Positions 8,960 to 18,485 of a stretch of DNA of 64,000 nt are shown here, in pieces. The position numbers and the translations under genes are program-made. The stretch is from NCBI RefSeq assembly GCF_000496575.1, contig NZ_AYKT01000012.1:1-64000 (forward strand), given 5' to 3'. Origin of the DNA: Geobacillus thermodenitrificans subsp. thermodenitrificans DSM 465. GTDB lineage: Bacteria > Bacillota > Bacilli > Bacillales > Anoxybacillaceae. The notes beneath the pieces were generated by a model that was given only the letters and a program-made list of their open reading frames with translations, did not search any database and was not told where the DNA came from. Numbering within the stretch: the first letter of the stretch is position 1; the number at the start of each line of letters is the position of its first letter.

Positions 8960-9410
8960 TTTTTTTGTAAAAAGCACAAAAACTAGAGTAAAAACTCGAA
9001 ATGATACGTAAGAATGCTATAATAGGCAGACATTCCGCATCGGGCTTATAAATCGTAAAAACTGCTTCGAAGAGCCATACGATTCACCAATATCATTTTT
9101 GAATCCTGTACACCTAGATCGGCGAGCAACTGAACATGAAACCTGGAGAACCCCTGCTCCCAAAACTACTTCGAGACGTGCGAAAAGGCCGACAAAGAAG
9201 CAACGCTTGTCCCCTCGCATCCTCTTTAAAAACAGCGAAACTGTTAAACCTATGAAAAAAGGGGCTTTTTAAAGAACGCCCCCCCTGCATCAGAAATTAG
9301 AATCTTCTACAAATCCTCATACGTTTTATGACTGTTGATTCTCTTTGAAAGCATCATGCATTCCATTCCCTTTTCTGTTTTATGAAAAAGCTGATTCCCC
9401 CTAGGCAGTA
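8960..9410. other. Intergenic stretch without a supported gene
   Basis: A TATAAT-like hexamer occurs near 9018. A 67-codon minus-strand frame at 9017-9220 has no ribosome site and an unusual composition (many Arg, Cys and Ser), so I do not call it a gene. The stretch at about 9255-9290 (GGGGC...GCCCC) may form a weak hairpin. The rest is probably decayed sequence. Confidence 0.4.
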
Positions 9411-9448
9411 AATGGCCTCTTGTCAATGATCACCGACAAGAGGCCATT
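9411..9448 (-). terminator. Terminator after the DHA2 exporter gene
   Basis: A 14-bp perfect stem (arms 9411-9424 and 9435-9448) with a 10-nt loop, followed on the minus strand by TTTAC. It lies about 60 bases beyond the stop of the exporter gene. Confidence 0.75.
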
Positions 9449-9506
9449 CTGATTTCTAATGAGAGTAGCAACTCATATATTTCACAATCAAAGCCTTAGA
9501 TGCAGA

Positions 9507-10913
9507 TTACTGTCCTTCGACCCTCGCTATGCTCATCTTGTTTGTCAAAAACAGTGCAGGCAGAATGCTAATTACCATGAAGATTAAGCTTGTGATAAAA
9601 CCTGCGTGATAAGCGCCGGCAAAGTTGGCTACTGTAGCCTCCTTCACATTTAGAGCGTTGCTGACCACCGTTGCCAAAATGGCGGAACCAAAGGCGGCTC
9701 CAACGTTTTGGATGATGCGGGTGGCAACGCTGGCTGCTGGGACTTGCAGCTTTTGGAGCCCTACGTAAGAATCACTCATCACAGGGACCGTGATCCCTCC
9801 GACGCCTATTCCTCGTACAAACAGTACCAACCATATGAGCCATTGCGACGTGTCGGCATCAAAGAATACAAATGGAAGTGTCCCGATGATGGTTATGGCA
9901 ATGGAAGGCAGTACTACATACCGTGCCCCGAGCTTATCCGTCATTTTACCGATCAAAGGCCGTGTGACCAGCATTCCCACACCTTGGGGAATCAGCCAAA
10001 GTGCCGCTGTAATGACGTTGAGCTCAAGTACATTTTGAAAAAACATCGGGAAGAGAAGCATAGGCCCATTGGTGGCAAATCCGGCTAAAAACAGTGAAAG
10101 AAACGCAGCACTGAAATTTTTTGATTTGAACAGATCCAGTGGTATCAATGCTTGATCCTTTCTCTTCGACGCATAAAGCAAGTATGCCACCAACGAGATA
10201 GCGCCAATGCCAAATGCCAGGATGCCAGTTGCTCGCGTGTTCTGTGCCCTAATCTCCGTCACGCCAAAGACAACCATTCCAGATAACATGGCCAGCAACA
10301 GAATCCCTATCCAGTCCAGTTTTGCAGATTTATTCATTGCCTCGAACTTCGGCAATTTCCATTGTGCGATGAGTAATGCTATGCCCCCTATAGGAAGGTT
10401 TACAAAAAACAACCAATGCCACGATAAGTGCTGTAAAATGAATCCTCCGATAACCGGTCCGGCAATAGGGCCAAAAACCACCGGAATACCGACAACGGAC
10501 ATGACACGGCCCAGGTTTTCACTGCCAGCAGCTTGTACAACCAAAGTCGTCAGCGCTGGGATTATGATGCCGGAAGCGAGCCCCTGCAGCATACGAAATG
10601 CGATTAAGCTCTGCATATCCCATGCAAGACCGCAAAGAAGCGAGCTGATTAAGAACAGTCCCAATGCAACCATGTATACTTTCTTGCCATCATATTTTTG
10701 CATCAGCCAACCGGAAAGCGGGACTGCCATCCCCAAAGCGAGAACATATCCAGTCACCACCCATTGCGTAACCGCAAAGGTGGTTGAGAACGCTTTGGCT
10801 AAATCGTTCACCGCAATATTGATGATCGTGGAGTCCAACATAGGCAGAATTGCACCAAGCACCAAAATCCACGCGATGCTAATCATTCCTTTTGGTAATT
10901 TTTCTTTTCCCAT
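9507..10913 (-). CDS. MFS drug exporter, DHA2 family (14 helices, EmrB/QacA-like)
   Basis: The 468-residue membrane protein has the DHA2 signature in helix 1 (LDSTIINIAV) and the first loop (QWVVTGYVLALGMAVPLSGWL, shown in part), motif A as GWLMQKYDGKKVY, and motif C as GPIAGPVIGG with the following WHWLFFVNLPIG. About 14 helices are predicted. Such proteins export drugs or toxic compounds by proton antiport. AGGAGATGGAAAT precedes the ATG. It is divergent from a TetR-family gene, and two copies of a 19-bp operator bracket its promoter, so repression by that protein and induction by a substrate are likely. The substrate is unknown. Confidence 0.9.
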   Translation of the reverse strand: MGKEKLPKGMISIAWILVLGAILPMLDSTIINIAVNDLAKAFSTTFAVTQWVVTGYVLALGMAVPLSGWLMQKYDGKKVYMVALGLFLISSLLCGLAWDMQSLIAFRMLQGLASGIIIPALTTLVVQAAGSENLGRVMSVVGIPVVFGPIAGPVIGGFILQHLSWHWLFFVNLPIGGIALLIAQWKLPKFEAMNKSAKLDWIGILLLAMLSGMVVFGVTEIRAQNTRATGILAFGIGAISLVAYLLYASKRKDQALIPLDLFKSKNFSAAFLSLFLAGFATNGPMLLFPMFFQNVLELNVITAALWLIPQGVGMLVTRPLIGKMTDKLGARYVVLPSIAITIIGTLPFVFFDADTSQWLIWLVLFVRGIGVGGITVPVMSDSYVGLQKLQVPAASVATRIIQNVGAAFGSAILATVVSNALNVKEATVANFAGAYHAGFITSLIFMVISILPALFLTNKMSIARVEGQ

Positions 10914-10931
10914 ATTTCCATCTCCTATTTT

Positions 10932-10960
10932 TAATTAAGGTACATGTTGTACCTTAATTA
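10932..10960. promoter_or_regulatory. TetR-type operator, site 1
   Basis: A perfect palindrome with 12-bp arms and a 5-base centre, core AAGGTACATGTTGTACCTT (10937-10955). It starts at the -10 of the exporter promoter and covers the start region, so binding would block the exporter. Confidence 0.8.
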
Positions 10961-10988
10961 GTATAAACGATTTAAAAATAAGGTTCAA
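10960..10988 (-). promoter_or_regulatory. Promoter of the DHA2 exporter gene
   Basis: On the minus strand TTGAAC (10983-10988) is followed after 17 bases by TATACT (10960-10965). Operator site 2 covers the -35 and site 1 abuts the -10. Confidence 0.75.
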
Positions 10989-10998
10989 TATGTACCTT
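10980..10998. promoter_or_regulatory. TetR-type operator, site 2
   Basis: AAGGTTCAATATGTACCTT matches site 1 at both half-sites with one mismatch. Its centre is 43 bp from that of site 1, about four helical turns. It overlaps the -35 of the exporter promoter and the upstream part of the regulator promoter (TATAAT at 11020-11025). Confidence 0.75.
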
Positions 10999-11092
10999 AA
11001 AAATTTTTTTAAATTATGATATAATGTTTTCCGATTTTTGCTGAAATATAAGCTTGAAAAACTCGTGTTGGCAAACACTTTGCGGAGAGATG

Positions 11093-11701
11093 GTGAATGA
11101 AATGAACGATGCGAGCAAGAATGTGCGTAGACGAGGAGACGCACTGATCGAAAGCATTTATAACGCCACGATAGAGTTGATCAAAAAAGTCGGTTATACC
11201 AATCTTACTTTTCAGCAAATCGCACATGCTGCGAAAACCAGCCGTACTGTCTTATACCGGCGCTGGAATACAAAATTTGACCTAATCCATGAAATCATGG
11301 AATATAAAACGAAGAACGCGCTCGGCGGGGAATTGATTGATAAGATCGAGGACACAGGAAGCCTGCGTGGTGACTTGTTGCAGTTGCTTACCCTCTATCA
11401 AAGCATTTATACAGAGGGTGGGCTTGAAATAATGAATGCGATTTTATTTGAGATAGGACAAGACAGCGAAAAATTGTCGAAGATTGAAACTAACGCTAGA
11501 AATAAAAATATCTTGGTCATGCGTAAACTGCTTGGGTTCGCAAAAAACCGGGGAGAAAAAATAAAAGAGGTCAGCGACGCGACACTGACCTTGCCTTTTG
11601 ACCTCATCCGAGTAGAAAATCTCCTGCGCAGAGAGACTATGGATGCAAAACGTCTTGAGTTATTGGTTGATGAAATATTGCTTCCGGTTTTTCTTGCTTA
11701 A
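11093..11701 (+). CDS. TetR/AcrR-family transcriptional repressor
   Basis: About 202 residues with an N-terminal TetR helix-turn-helix (IYNATIELIKKVGYTNLTFQQIAHAAKTSRTVLYRRW, shown for its position at roughly residues 20-60; key elements are FQQIA and the TVLYRRW recognition helix). The C-terminal half is a helical ligand-binding domain. The start is uncertain: GTG 11093 has the best-spaced GGAG, while ATG 11102 is also possible. It is transcribed away from the DHA2 exporter, with TATAAT at 11020-11025. One of the two shared operators overlaps its -35 region, which predicts control of the exporter together with autoregulation. Confidence 0.87.
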   Translation: MNEMNDASKNVRRRGDALIESIYNATIELIKKVGYTNLTFQQIAHAAKTSRTVLYRRWNTKFDLIHEIMEYKTKNALGGELIDKIEDTGSLRGDLLQLLTLYQSIYTEGGLEIMNAILFEIGQDSEKLSKIETNARNKNILVMRKLLGFAKNRGEKIKEVSDATLTLPFDLIRVENLLRRETMDAKRLELLVDEILLPVFLA

Positions 11702-12093
11702 CGAAAATATGATTGCTGTTTTATGAAATCAAGGGAGTCAGTGAATTATAATGAAAATCAGTTGCCTTTAGTAAAAGTTTTTTGATCCGTGACCATGTAT
11801 GGGTCGAATGTCTACCTCTTGCCTAATGAAACAAACCGTTATGTCATTACAGGTTACCTCAAGAACCAAAGTGCACTGACGATGGCCCACTTGATATCTC
11901 TATCCAGAAAGACCGGCAGAGCTAAACAAATATCAAAGTGCCTGAAACGAAGGAATCTAATTTTTCGTCTGATCAGGCACTTTTTACTTTAATAAAAATC
12001 CCTAAATAAGGAAGATCAAGCAGTGACACAGGTACCATAAAAGGGACCTTTTTCATACAGATTTTGATGAACAACCATTATCCTTGTTTCCAT
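11702..12093. other. Intergenic region between the TetR gene and rlmCD
   Basis: No supported gene. A 67-codon frame at 11789-11992 lacks a ribosome site and runs into the terminator at 11935-11985. Composition changes from AT-rich to the higher GC of the core genome after this point. Confidence 0.5.
11935..11985 (+). terminator. Rho-independent terminator
   Basis: The stem AAAGTGCCTGA (11935-11945) pairs with TCAGGCACTTT (11973-11983) and continues into a T-run. It probably ends the TetR transcript. Confidence 0.7.
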
Positions 12094-13488
12094 TTATGAA
12101 TATCTTGTTAAAATCAACTTCGCAACCGTCTCCACATGCGCCGTATGCGGGAACATGTCGACCGGTTGAATGTAGTCGACGCGATACGCCCTAGCCAAGG
12201 TATCAAGATCACGGGCAAGGCTGGATGGGTTGCATGAGACGTAGACGACCGTTTGCGGGCGAACGCGAAGGATCGTCTCAAGCAGCGCTCGGTCGCAGCC
12301 GACGCGGGGCGGGTCGACGATGACGACGTCCGGCTTCCATCCTTGTTTCACCCATTTTGGCAGCCAATATTCCGCTTTTCCGACCACATAATGCGTGTTC
12401 TCAAAGCCGTGTTTTTTGGCGTTTTTCTTTGCATCTTCGATTGCTTCCGGAATCGTATCCATGCCGCGCACTTCTTTGGCGTCGCGAGCGAGCCAAAGAC
12501 CGATCGTGCCGACGCCGCAATAGGCATCAACGATCCTCTCTGTTCCGGTGAGAGCGGATGCCTTTTTCACTTCATCGTACAATTTCACCGTTTGGATGGG
12601 ATTAAGCTGGAAAAAGGCGCGCGCGGAGAGCTCAAATGACAAATCGCCGAGCGTTTCTTGAATGTATTCATCTCCTGCTAGCACTTCTGTCTCGTCGCCG
12701 AAAATGAGCGAGGTTTTTTCGCCGTTTATGTTTTGCACGATCGATTTCACTTCTGGAAGACGGCGACGAATTTCGTCAATGAGCAGCTCTTTGCGCGGAA
12801 TATCTTTCGTCGCCGTGACAAGAACGATCTGGATGTCCCCCGTATGAAAGCCAACGCGGGCGACGATCGTCCGTACGACGCCTGTTCTTGTCCGCTCATT
12901 GTAAATGGGGATGCGCAAATCTTGCAAAATCGTTTTGACAATGTTGGTCACGCGCGTCGTTTGTGGGTGTTGGACGCGACATTCCGACAAGTCGATGAGC
13001 CGGTGTGAGTTCAGGCCGTACAGCCCGGCGAGCACCTTTCCTTTTTTCACTCCGACTTGAAACTGGCTTTTGTTTCGGTAATGCCACGGATCGTTCATCC
13101 CGATCGTCGGGCGGATGTCAATTTTGTCGACATCGAGACGACGGACGTGACGACGCAACGCTTGGATGACAATGTCACGCTTCGCTTCAAGCTGCGCCTC
13201 GTACGACAAGTGCTGCAGCTGGCAGCCGCCGCACTGGTTATAGAGCGGGCATGACGGCGTGACGCGGTGAGACGAGCGCTTTCGGATGCGTTTGATTTTC
13301 GCCTCAGCATAGGTAGGGTGAATGTCTGTCGCCTCAACGATCACTTCCTCACCTGGCAAGGCGCCGGGGACAAAGACAACTTGTTTTTGAAAATAACCGA
13401 CCCCTTCACCGTTAATGCCGATCCGCTGAATCGTCAGCGGAAATTGATCGCCTTTTTGAATCTTTACCTTCGTTTGTTGCTTTGTCAT
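12094..13488 (-). CDS. rlmCD: 23S rRNA (uracil-5-)-methyltransferase, RlmCD/TrmA family
   Basis: A 464-residue SAM-dependent RNA methyltransferase. It has an N-terminal TRAM domain (about 7-70, [17 protein letters not shown]), an iron-sulfur ligand set ([14 protein letters not shown] and a later SECRVQHP), the SAM motif [15 protein letters not shown] and the catalytic region VDPPRVGCD...[13 protein letters not shown] with the nucleophilic Cys. The start is the ATG at 13486-13488, which follows AGAGGGACTGAT; the upstream in-frame start lacks a good site. B. subtilis RlmCD (YefA) methylates U747 and U1939 of 23S rRNA. Assignment between RlmCD and other paralogues rests on overall similarity. 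It lies 11 bases downstream of alkA. Confidence 0.85.
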   Translation of the reverse strand: MTKQQTKVKIQKGDQFPLTIQRIGINGEGVGYFQKQVVFVPGALPGEEVIVEATDIHPTYAEAKIKRIRKRSSHRVTPSCPLYNQCGGCQLQHLSYEAQLEAKRDIVIQALRRHVRRLDVDKIDIRPTIGMNDPWHYRNKSQFQVGVKKGKVLAGLYGLNSHRLIDLSECRVQHPQTTRVTNIVKTILQDLRIPIYNERTRTGVVRTIVARVGFHTGDIQIVLVTATKDIPRKELLIDEIRRRLPEVKSIVQNINGEKTSLIFGDETEVLAGDEYIQETLGDLSFELSARAFFQLNPIQTVKLYDEVKKASALTGTERIVDAYCGVGTIGLWLARDAKEVRGMDTIPEAIEDAKKNAKKHGFENTHYVVGKAEYWLPKWVKQGWKPDVVIVDPPRVGCDRALLETILRVRPQTVVYVSCNPSSLARDLDTLARAYRVDYIQPVDMFPHTAHVETVAKLILTRYS

Positions 13489-13499
13489 ATCAGTCCCTC

Positions 13500-14366
13500 T
13501 CATTCAATACTTCTCCACAAATAAAGAGCCGCATAACTCGCGTACGGCTTCCATCGTTCGCCGAGCAATGCCAGCTCGCTAGCAGTCGGCCGCTTCGGAA
13601 GCTGAAAAAGTTGTTCAACCGCCCGCTGCAAGCCAATATCAGCCGGCGGAAAGACGTTCGGACGGCCAAGCCCAAACAGGAGAAAATTTTGCACGGTCCA
13701 TGGCCCGATGCCTCGTATGGCGGTCAACCGCTCCATCACTTCACCGTCTTCCATTTGCTCGAGGTCATCAAGTCGCAGCGTTCCGTCGGCAATCAGACGC
13801 GACACATCAACGATATACTCCGCCTTCCGCCTGCTCAGCTGTAAGGCGCGCAAGTCATCATACGAGCGGGCGGCGATATCTTCTGGGCGCGGGTAAAACC
13901 AAACGCCGTCCCGTTCCTCACCGAACGTTTTGACAAACCGTTCTGTAAGTCGATAGCCCACTTTGAGATGAAGTTGCTGATGGATGAAACATTTCATCAG
14001 GCAAAAATACAAATCAAAATCAAGCACTAATGGCAGCCCCTCATAACGGGCAAACAGCGGCGCCAGCTCGGTCGTGCGGAAATGATCGTACACCGGGGCA
14101 AGCGGCGTCTGCCATTGGAATAAATGGGAGACGCGCTCAAGAATGTCTTCTTGCCGATTGGAATGCGGTGCCAAAACAACAAAACGGGGGGCTTCTTTTG
14201 TGCCGATGCTTTCAATTACGACCGGTATCTTTAAGCCGTCAAGATGAAGCGGCACGGTGATGCGCTGTCGCTCTACGTCAACCGCCATCAGCGGATCTAA
14301 CGAAAGCCGGTCGAGCACATGGGCAAAATCATACGGCGCAGGCACGGTGATCGTTCGTTTCCACAT
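13500..14366 (-). CDS. alkA: DNA-3-methyladenine glycosylase II (AlkA family)
   Basis: A 288-residue base-excision repair enzyme that removes alkylated purines from DNA. It has an AlkA N-terminal domain followed by the HhH-GPD fold: the hairpin is [20 protein letters not shown] (about 208-228) and the catalytic aspartate is Asp243 in PPADIGLQ. The ATG at 14364-14366 follows AAGGTGAGG; a GTG three codons upstream is less likely. It is probably co-transcribed with rlmCD. The gene corresponds to B. subtilis yfjP, next to yfjO and the pdaA gene yfjS. Confidence 0.87.
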   Translation of the reverse strand: MWKRTITVPAPYDFAHVLDRLSLDPLMAVDVERQRITVPLHLDGLKIPVVIESIGTKEAPRFVVLAPHSNRQEDILERVSHLFQWQTPLAPVYDHFRTTELAPLFARYEGLPLVLDFDLYFCLMKCFIHQQLHLKVGYRLTERFVKTFGEERDGVWFYPRPEDIAARSYDDLRALQLSRRKAEYIVDVSRLIADGTLRLDDLEQMEDGEVMERLTAIRGIGPWTVQNFLLFGLGRPNVFPPADIGLQRAVEQLFQLPKRPTASELALLGERWKPYASYAALYLWRSIE

Positions 14367-14526
14367 TGTCCTCACCTTTTTCGTTGGTCCGTGCCCTTAT
14401 TATAACGAAAAACGCCCCGCCAAACCAACGAATCGGACAAAGCAGCCGCATACGATTCAGTTGGAAAGGCAGGGACAAACGCCTCATCTCCAAACAACTT
14501 CGCTCCATATGTGATTATAAAGCGCC

Positions 14527-15318
14527 TTATGGGCGAAACAGCCACGGATGGAGTCCCATCTTTTTCCCCATCAGCTCATCTAAGCTGGCAAACGTATACC
14601 CTTGTTTGCGCAAGTCATCGATCACTTTGGGCAGCGCGTCGGCGTTATCTTTCGAGACAGAGTGCAAAAGCACAATCGCACCTGGATGGATTTGTTTCAT
14701 CATTTGGTCGTACGCATATCGCCACCCTCGCTGGCGATCGGTTTGCCAATCGACGAAGGCAAGCGACCAAAAAACATGATAATAGCCTAGGTCGCGGGCG
14801 AGGGACAACGTCCGTTCACTAAAAATGCCGCGCGGCGGACGAAGGTACACCATCCCTTTTTGCCCGGTCAATTCCTCTGTCTTTTCTTTGACTTTTTCCA
14901 GCTCCTCACGCAGCCGCTCATCACTTACTGTCGTCAAATCAGGGTGATGCCACGAATGGTTGCCGATGATGTGCCCTTCCGCAGCCATTCGTTTCACCAA
15001 ATCAGGTGCGGTTTGCAAGTAATGGCCCGTGACAAAAAAAGTAGCCGGCACTTGTTTTTCTTTTAACACATCTAAAATTTTTGCCGTATAGCCGTTTTCA
15101 TAGCCGTTATCAAACGTTAAATACACTGTTTTTTCACTCGTATCGCCTAAATAAAAAGCATCGTACTTCGCCAACAGTTCATCAAGCTCTTTCCCCGCTG
15201 ACGGGGGTTCATGGTTTTCACTCCGCTTGAATCCCCAATGGATCGGCGCATTGCTTGCCGCTAAAGCGGGGGTGGGAACGAGTGCGATTATGAACACGAG
15301 GGAAAGAAGCCATTTCAT
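14527..15318 (-). CDS. pdaA: Delta-lactam-biosynthetic polysaccharide deacetylase PdaA
   Basis: A 263-residue exported NodB-family deacetylase. The signal peptide ends near PALAASN. The NodB fold starts at TVYLTFDNGYENGY, with the Asn-Gly variant after the Asp that is typical of PdaA. The metal motif is HSWHHPDL, the arginine motif is YLRPPRGIFS, and LLHSVSKDN carries the C-terminal His. PdaA removes the acetyl group from muramic acid to allow muramic delta-lactam formation in the spore cortex, which is needed for germination. In B. subtilis (yfjS) it is made in the forespore under sigma G. No partner gene is fused or adjacent on the same strand. Confidence 0.88.
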   Translation of the reverse strand: MKWLLSLVFIIALVPTPALAASNAPIHWGFKRSENHEPPSAGKELDELLAKYDAFYLGDTSEKTVYLTFDNGYENGYTAKILDVLKEKQVPATFFVTGHYLQTAPDLVKRMAAEGHIIGNHSWHHPDLTTVSDERLREELEKVKEKTEELTGQKGMVYLRPPRGIFSERTLSLARDLGYYHVFWSLAFVDWQTDRQRGWRYAYDQMMKQIHPGAIVLLHSVSKDNADALPKVIDDLRKQGYTFASLDELMGKKMGLHPWLFRP

Positions 15319-15402
15319 GCGCAGAGTTCCTCCTTAGCCACCGTCTTTTTCCTTTTTCTTATTGTTTTCCCTCGCCAACGCTTTACGCGCGCCATTTTTT
15401 AC

Positions 15403-15443
15403 AAAAAAGCCCCAAAAGCGCATACAAAACACGCTTTTGGGGC
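15403..15443 (-). terminator. Terminator after the fumarase gene
   Basis: The stem GCCCCAAAAGCG (15409-15420) pairs with CGCTTTTGGGGC (15432-15443). On the minus strand a T6 tract follows. Confidence 0.88.
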
Positions 15444-15490
15444 CAAGCCATCTTTTCACTAGCCATTCGGTTGCAGTTGCTTCTTCACGT

Positions 15491-17038
15491 TTATTTGAAC
15501 ACCGGCTCTTTGAATTGGGCCAGCTTTTCCAACGATGATTTTTCAACATCCTCGTGCAAGCTGTTGCCGTGCGAGTCCATCGTGACGACAGCAGTGAAAT
15601 TTTCAACGCGCAAATGCCACATGGCTTCTGGAATGCCGAATTCCATCAAATCGACGCCTTCTACCGATTGGATACAGTCAGCGTAATATTGAGCTGCACC
15701 GCCGATGGCATTTAAGTAGACACCGCCATGCTCTTTTAAGGCCTGCAATGTTTTCGCACCCATGCCGCCTTTGCCAATGACAGCGCGAACGCCGAATTTT
15801 TTCATAATGTCACCTTGGTACGGCTCCTCACGGATGCTTGTCGTTGGACCTGCCGCTTTGACATGCCAACGGCCTTCTTCATCTTTTAACATGACCGGAC
15901 CGCAATGGTAAATGATTTGCCCATTCAAATCGACCGGAGCATCATGGTCCATTAAATATTTATGAATGGCGTCGCGTCCCGTATAAATCATGCCGCTGAT
16001 GCGGACAACATCGCCGACACGAAGCTGGCGCACTTGTTCTTCAGATAGCGGCGGAACAAGATCGATGACGCGCGTCTCCCCTTGTTCAAGCGCCGCAGCG
16101 GCTTCTGCTTTTTCAAGTTCTTTGGTCAAATCAATATCCTCGCCATCTTGGTATAGCCATTCCATGATTTCGCCGGTTTGCGGGTCGATTTTCACGCCCA
16201 TACGGCGGAACGCCCAACAGTTGTAGGCAACGGACACGAAGAAGCTCGCCGGGATGCGGTGCATAACGCCGATTTTACAGCCAAGCAATGTCGATTCACC
16301 GCCAAATCCCATCGTACCGATGCCGAGCTTATTGGCGTTTTCCATAATGTATTCTTCAAGTTGGCGCAGCTCTTCAATCGGGTTGACATCATCGACCGGA
16401 CGGAACAGCTGCTCTTTGGCAAGCTCATAGCCGGATGAGCGGTCGCCGCCAATGCCGACACCGATAAAACCAGCGCTGCATCCTTGCCCTTGGGCTTGGT
16501 ACACCGCATGCAAAATGCATTTGCGAATGCCGTCAAGGTCGCGTCCGGCGCGGCCGAGGCCTTCGAGTTCACACGGAAGGCTGTATTGAATGTTTTTGTT
16601 TTCACAGCCGCCGCCTTTCAAAATTAAGCGGACGTCAATGTAATCGTTTTCCCATTGTTCAAATTTAATGACTGGTACGCCTTCTCCTAAGTTGTCGCCG
16701 CTGTTTTTGCCAGTGAGCGAATCGACCGAGTTCGGACGCAGCTTGCCGTTTTTCGTCGCTTCGACAACGGCGGCACGGATCGCTTTTTTCATTTCAATTT
16801 GATTCACGCCGACTGGAACTTTGATTTTAAATGTGGGCAAACCGGTGTCTTGACAGATCGGTGAAACGTTTTCATCAGCCATTTGAATGTTCTCAACGAT
16901 TGTATCGAGCGCCATAGCTGCACGTGTCCCCAGATTTTCACGCACTTTTGCCTGAGCGATTGCTCGACGAACGTCTTTAGGCAACTTCGTCGACGTCTCG
17001 ACGATTAAGTCATACATGCTTTGCTGGAATTTGTCCAT
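15491..17038 (-). CDS. Fumarate hydratase, class I (iron-sulfur)
   Basis: The 515-residue protein converts fumarate to malate in the TCA cycle. The N-terminal Fe-hydro-lyase domain (about 10-285) carries the cluster cysteines in SPICQDTG, in GGGCENKN and in LLGCKIGVMHR. The C-terminal fumerase domain (about 290-510) includes GDVVRISGMIYTGRDAIHKY and the AGPTTSIREEPY loop. It is the single-chain class I type rather than the split alpha/beta form, and differs from the class II FumC enzyme used by B. subtilis. The gene is monocistronic, with its own promoter at 17089-17118 and terminator. Confidence 0.9.
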   Translation of the reverse strand: MDKFQQSMYDLIVETSTKLPKDVRRAIAQAKVRENLGTRAAMALDTIVENIQMADENVSPICQDTGLPTFKIKVPVGVNQIEMKKAIRAAVVEATKNGKLRPNSVDSLTGKNSGDNLGEGVPVIKFEQWENDYIDVRLILKGGGCENKNIQYSLPCELEGLGRAGRDLDGIRKCILHAVYQAQGQGCSAGFIGVGIGGDRSSGYELAKEQLFRPVDDVNPIEELRQLEEYIMENANKLGIGTMGFGGESTLLGCKIGVMHRIPASFFVSVAYNCWAFRRMGVKIDPQTGEIMEWLYQDGEDIDLTKELEKAEAAAALEQGETRVIDLVPPLSEEQVRQLRVGDVVRISGMIYTGRDAIHKYLMDHDAPVDLNGQIIYHCGPVMLKDEEGRWHVKAAGPTTSIREEPYQGDIMKKFGVRAVIGKGGMGAKTLQALKEHGGVYLNAIGGAAQYYADCIQSVEGVDLMEFGIPEAMWHLRVENFTAVVTMDSHGNSLHEDVEKSSLEKLAQFKEPVFK

Positions 17039-17088
17039 TTCCGTTCAACGCCCCTTCCCCTGTTCATCCAATTGTCCAATCTTCCTTT

Positions 17089-17118
17089 ATTATACTCCCT
17101 TTTTCCTTGTTGTGTAAA
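17089..17118 (-). promoter_or_regulatory. Promoter of the fumarase gene
   Basis: TTTACA (17113-17118) is followed on the minus strand after 18 bases by a perfect TATAAT (17089-17094), about 50 bases before the fumarase start. Confidence 0.65.
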
Positions 17119-17263
17119 AAATCTTTATTTTCCACAACATGATGGCCGCACCATCGTCATACAAATGGAATGTATAAGAAACGAGCCAAAACGATTGACA
17201 AGCGTGAAGACGGAGGCTGATAATGGACGGTGGGATTTTAAATGGAAAAAGGAGAAGAAGGCC

Positions 17264-18388
17264 ATGCGTTCATCGACAATGCCGGCGATTACACCGGCAT
17301 ATGACCCGTGGGAGGCATATGTCGATATTGAAGAATACGGGAAACTTGAGTTGACCAATATTGAGTTGACCACAACGACACTTTGCAATATGCGCTGTGA
17401 ACATTGCGCCGTAGGCTATACATTGGCAACGAAAGATCCGGATGCGTTGCCGCTTGATTTATTGATCCGTCGTCTCGAAGAAATTCCGCATTTGCGTTCC
17501 TTAAGCATCACCGGCGGCGAACCGATGCTGTCGTTAACATCGGTGGAACGATACGTCGTTCCTCTGCTTCGCTATGCACACGAACGCGGGGTGCGGACGC
17601 AGCTCAATTCGAATTTAACGCTTGATTTAGCTCGCTATGAACGAATCATTCCGTATTTGGATGTGCTCCACATCTCCCACAACTGGGGGACGATCGACGA
17701 TTTTGTCGACGGCGGCTTTGCCATGATGGAACGAAAACCGACGCGCGCCCAGCGTGAAAAATATTTCCAGCGTATGCTCGATAACGCGAAAGCGCTGGCG
17801 AAATCAGGGGTAATGGTGTCCGCAGAAACGATGATCAACAAGCGGACGGTTCGTCATTTGGAAACGATCCACCGCCAAGTCGTCGAGGAAATGGGCTGCC
17901 GACGGCATGAAATTCATCCGATGTACCCGAGCGATTTTGCGGGTGCGCTTGAGACGTTAAGCTTAGAGGAGTTGCGCCAAGCGATCCATCATTTACTCGA
18001 TATTCGTGATGAAAATGTCTGGATGTTGTTTGGCACGTTGCCGTTTTATCCATGCAGTGATAATGAAGACGATCTTCGCCTATTAAAGCGGCTGTATGAA
18101 AGCAAAAACGTCACCGTGCGCAACGACCCGGACGGCCGCTCGCGGCTTAACATCAACATTTTTACCGGTGATGTCATCGTTACCGATTTCGGTGATGAAC
18201 CGCCACTTGGCAACATCATTCATGATTCGTTGCCGGACGTGTATCGCCAATGGCGCCGTTCGAAACTCGCTAACGAACTTCTTTGCCATTGTCCGGCCGC
18301 GCGTTGCCTCGGACCAAACGTGCTTGTCAAACAAACCTATTACCGCAATGTCGATTTTACAAAACGTTCGGCACGCGTTGCACGGTAA
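17264..18388 (+). CDS. yfkAB: Radical SAM/CxCxxxxC motif protein YfkAB
   Basis: A 374-residue radical SAM enzyme. The cluster motif CNMRCEHC gives Cys41, Cys45 and Cys48. The glycine-rich SITGGEPM strand follows and the C-terminus carries CHCPAARC, the CxCxxxxC motif that names this family. The start at ATG 17264 is chosen because GGAGAAGAAGG precedes it and the length then matches B. subtilis YfkAB (about 373 residues). The enzyme's reaction is unknown. It opens a block with the same gene content and order as B. subtilis yfkA-yfkK. Confidence 0.87.
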   Translation: MRSSTMPAITPAYDPWEAYVDIEEYGKLELTNIELTTTTLCNMRCEHCAVGYTLATKDPDALPLDLLIRRLEEIPHLRSLSITGGEPMLSLTSVERYVVPLLRYAHERGVRTQLNSNLTLDLARYERIIPYLDVLHISHNWGTIDDFVDGGFAMMERKPTRAQREKYFQRMLDNAKALAKSGVMVSAETMINKRTVRHLETIHRQVVEEMGCRRHEIHPMYPSDFAGALETLSLEELRQAIHHLLDIRDENVWMLFGTLPFYPCSDNEDDLRLLKRLYESKNVTVRNDPDGRSRLNINIFTGDVIVTDFGDEPPLGNIIHDSLPDVYRQWRRSKLANELLCHCPAARCLGPNVLVKQTYYRNVDFTKRSARVAR

Positions 18389-18453
18389 AAGAAACTTCGA
18401 ACAAACAAAGTGCGGCCGATAGGTGTCATTCACGTGCATATAGCGGCATAAGA

Positions 18454-18484
18454 GAAGGTGTCCCATTACCTCTGGGACACCTTC
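18454..18484. terminator. Bidirectional terminator between yfkAB and yfkD
   Basis: The stem GAAGGTGTCCCA (18454-18465) pairs with TGGGACACCTTC (18473-18484). It lies between the convergent yfkAB and yfkD genes. T-tracts are short. Confidence 0.6.
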
Positions 18485-18485
18485 G

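Noticed and set aside
9017-9220. 67-codon minus-strand frame, possibly a mobile-element remnant
   Set aside because: No recognisable domain or ribosome site. I could not match it to any transposase.
10207-10938. 243-codon frame on the plus strand
   Set aside because: It is antisense to the DHA2 exporter, whose motifs and helices are clear. No ribosome site or family features.
11789-11992. 67-codon frame after the TetR gene
   Set aside because: No ribosome site, and it overlaps a strong terminator.
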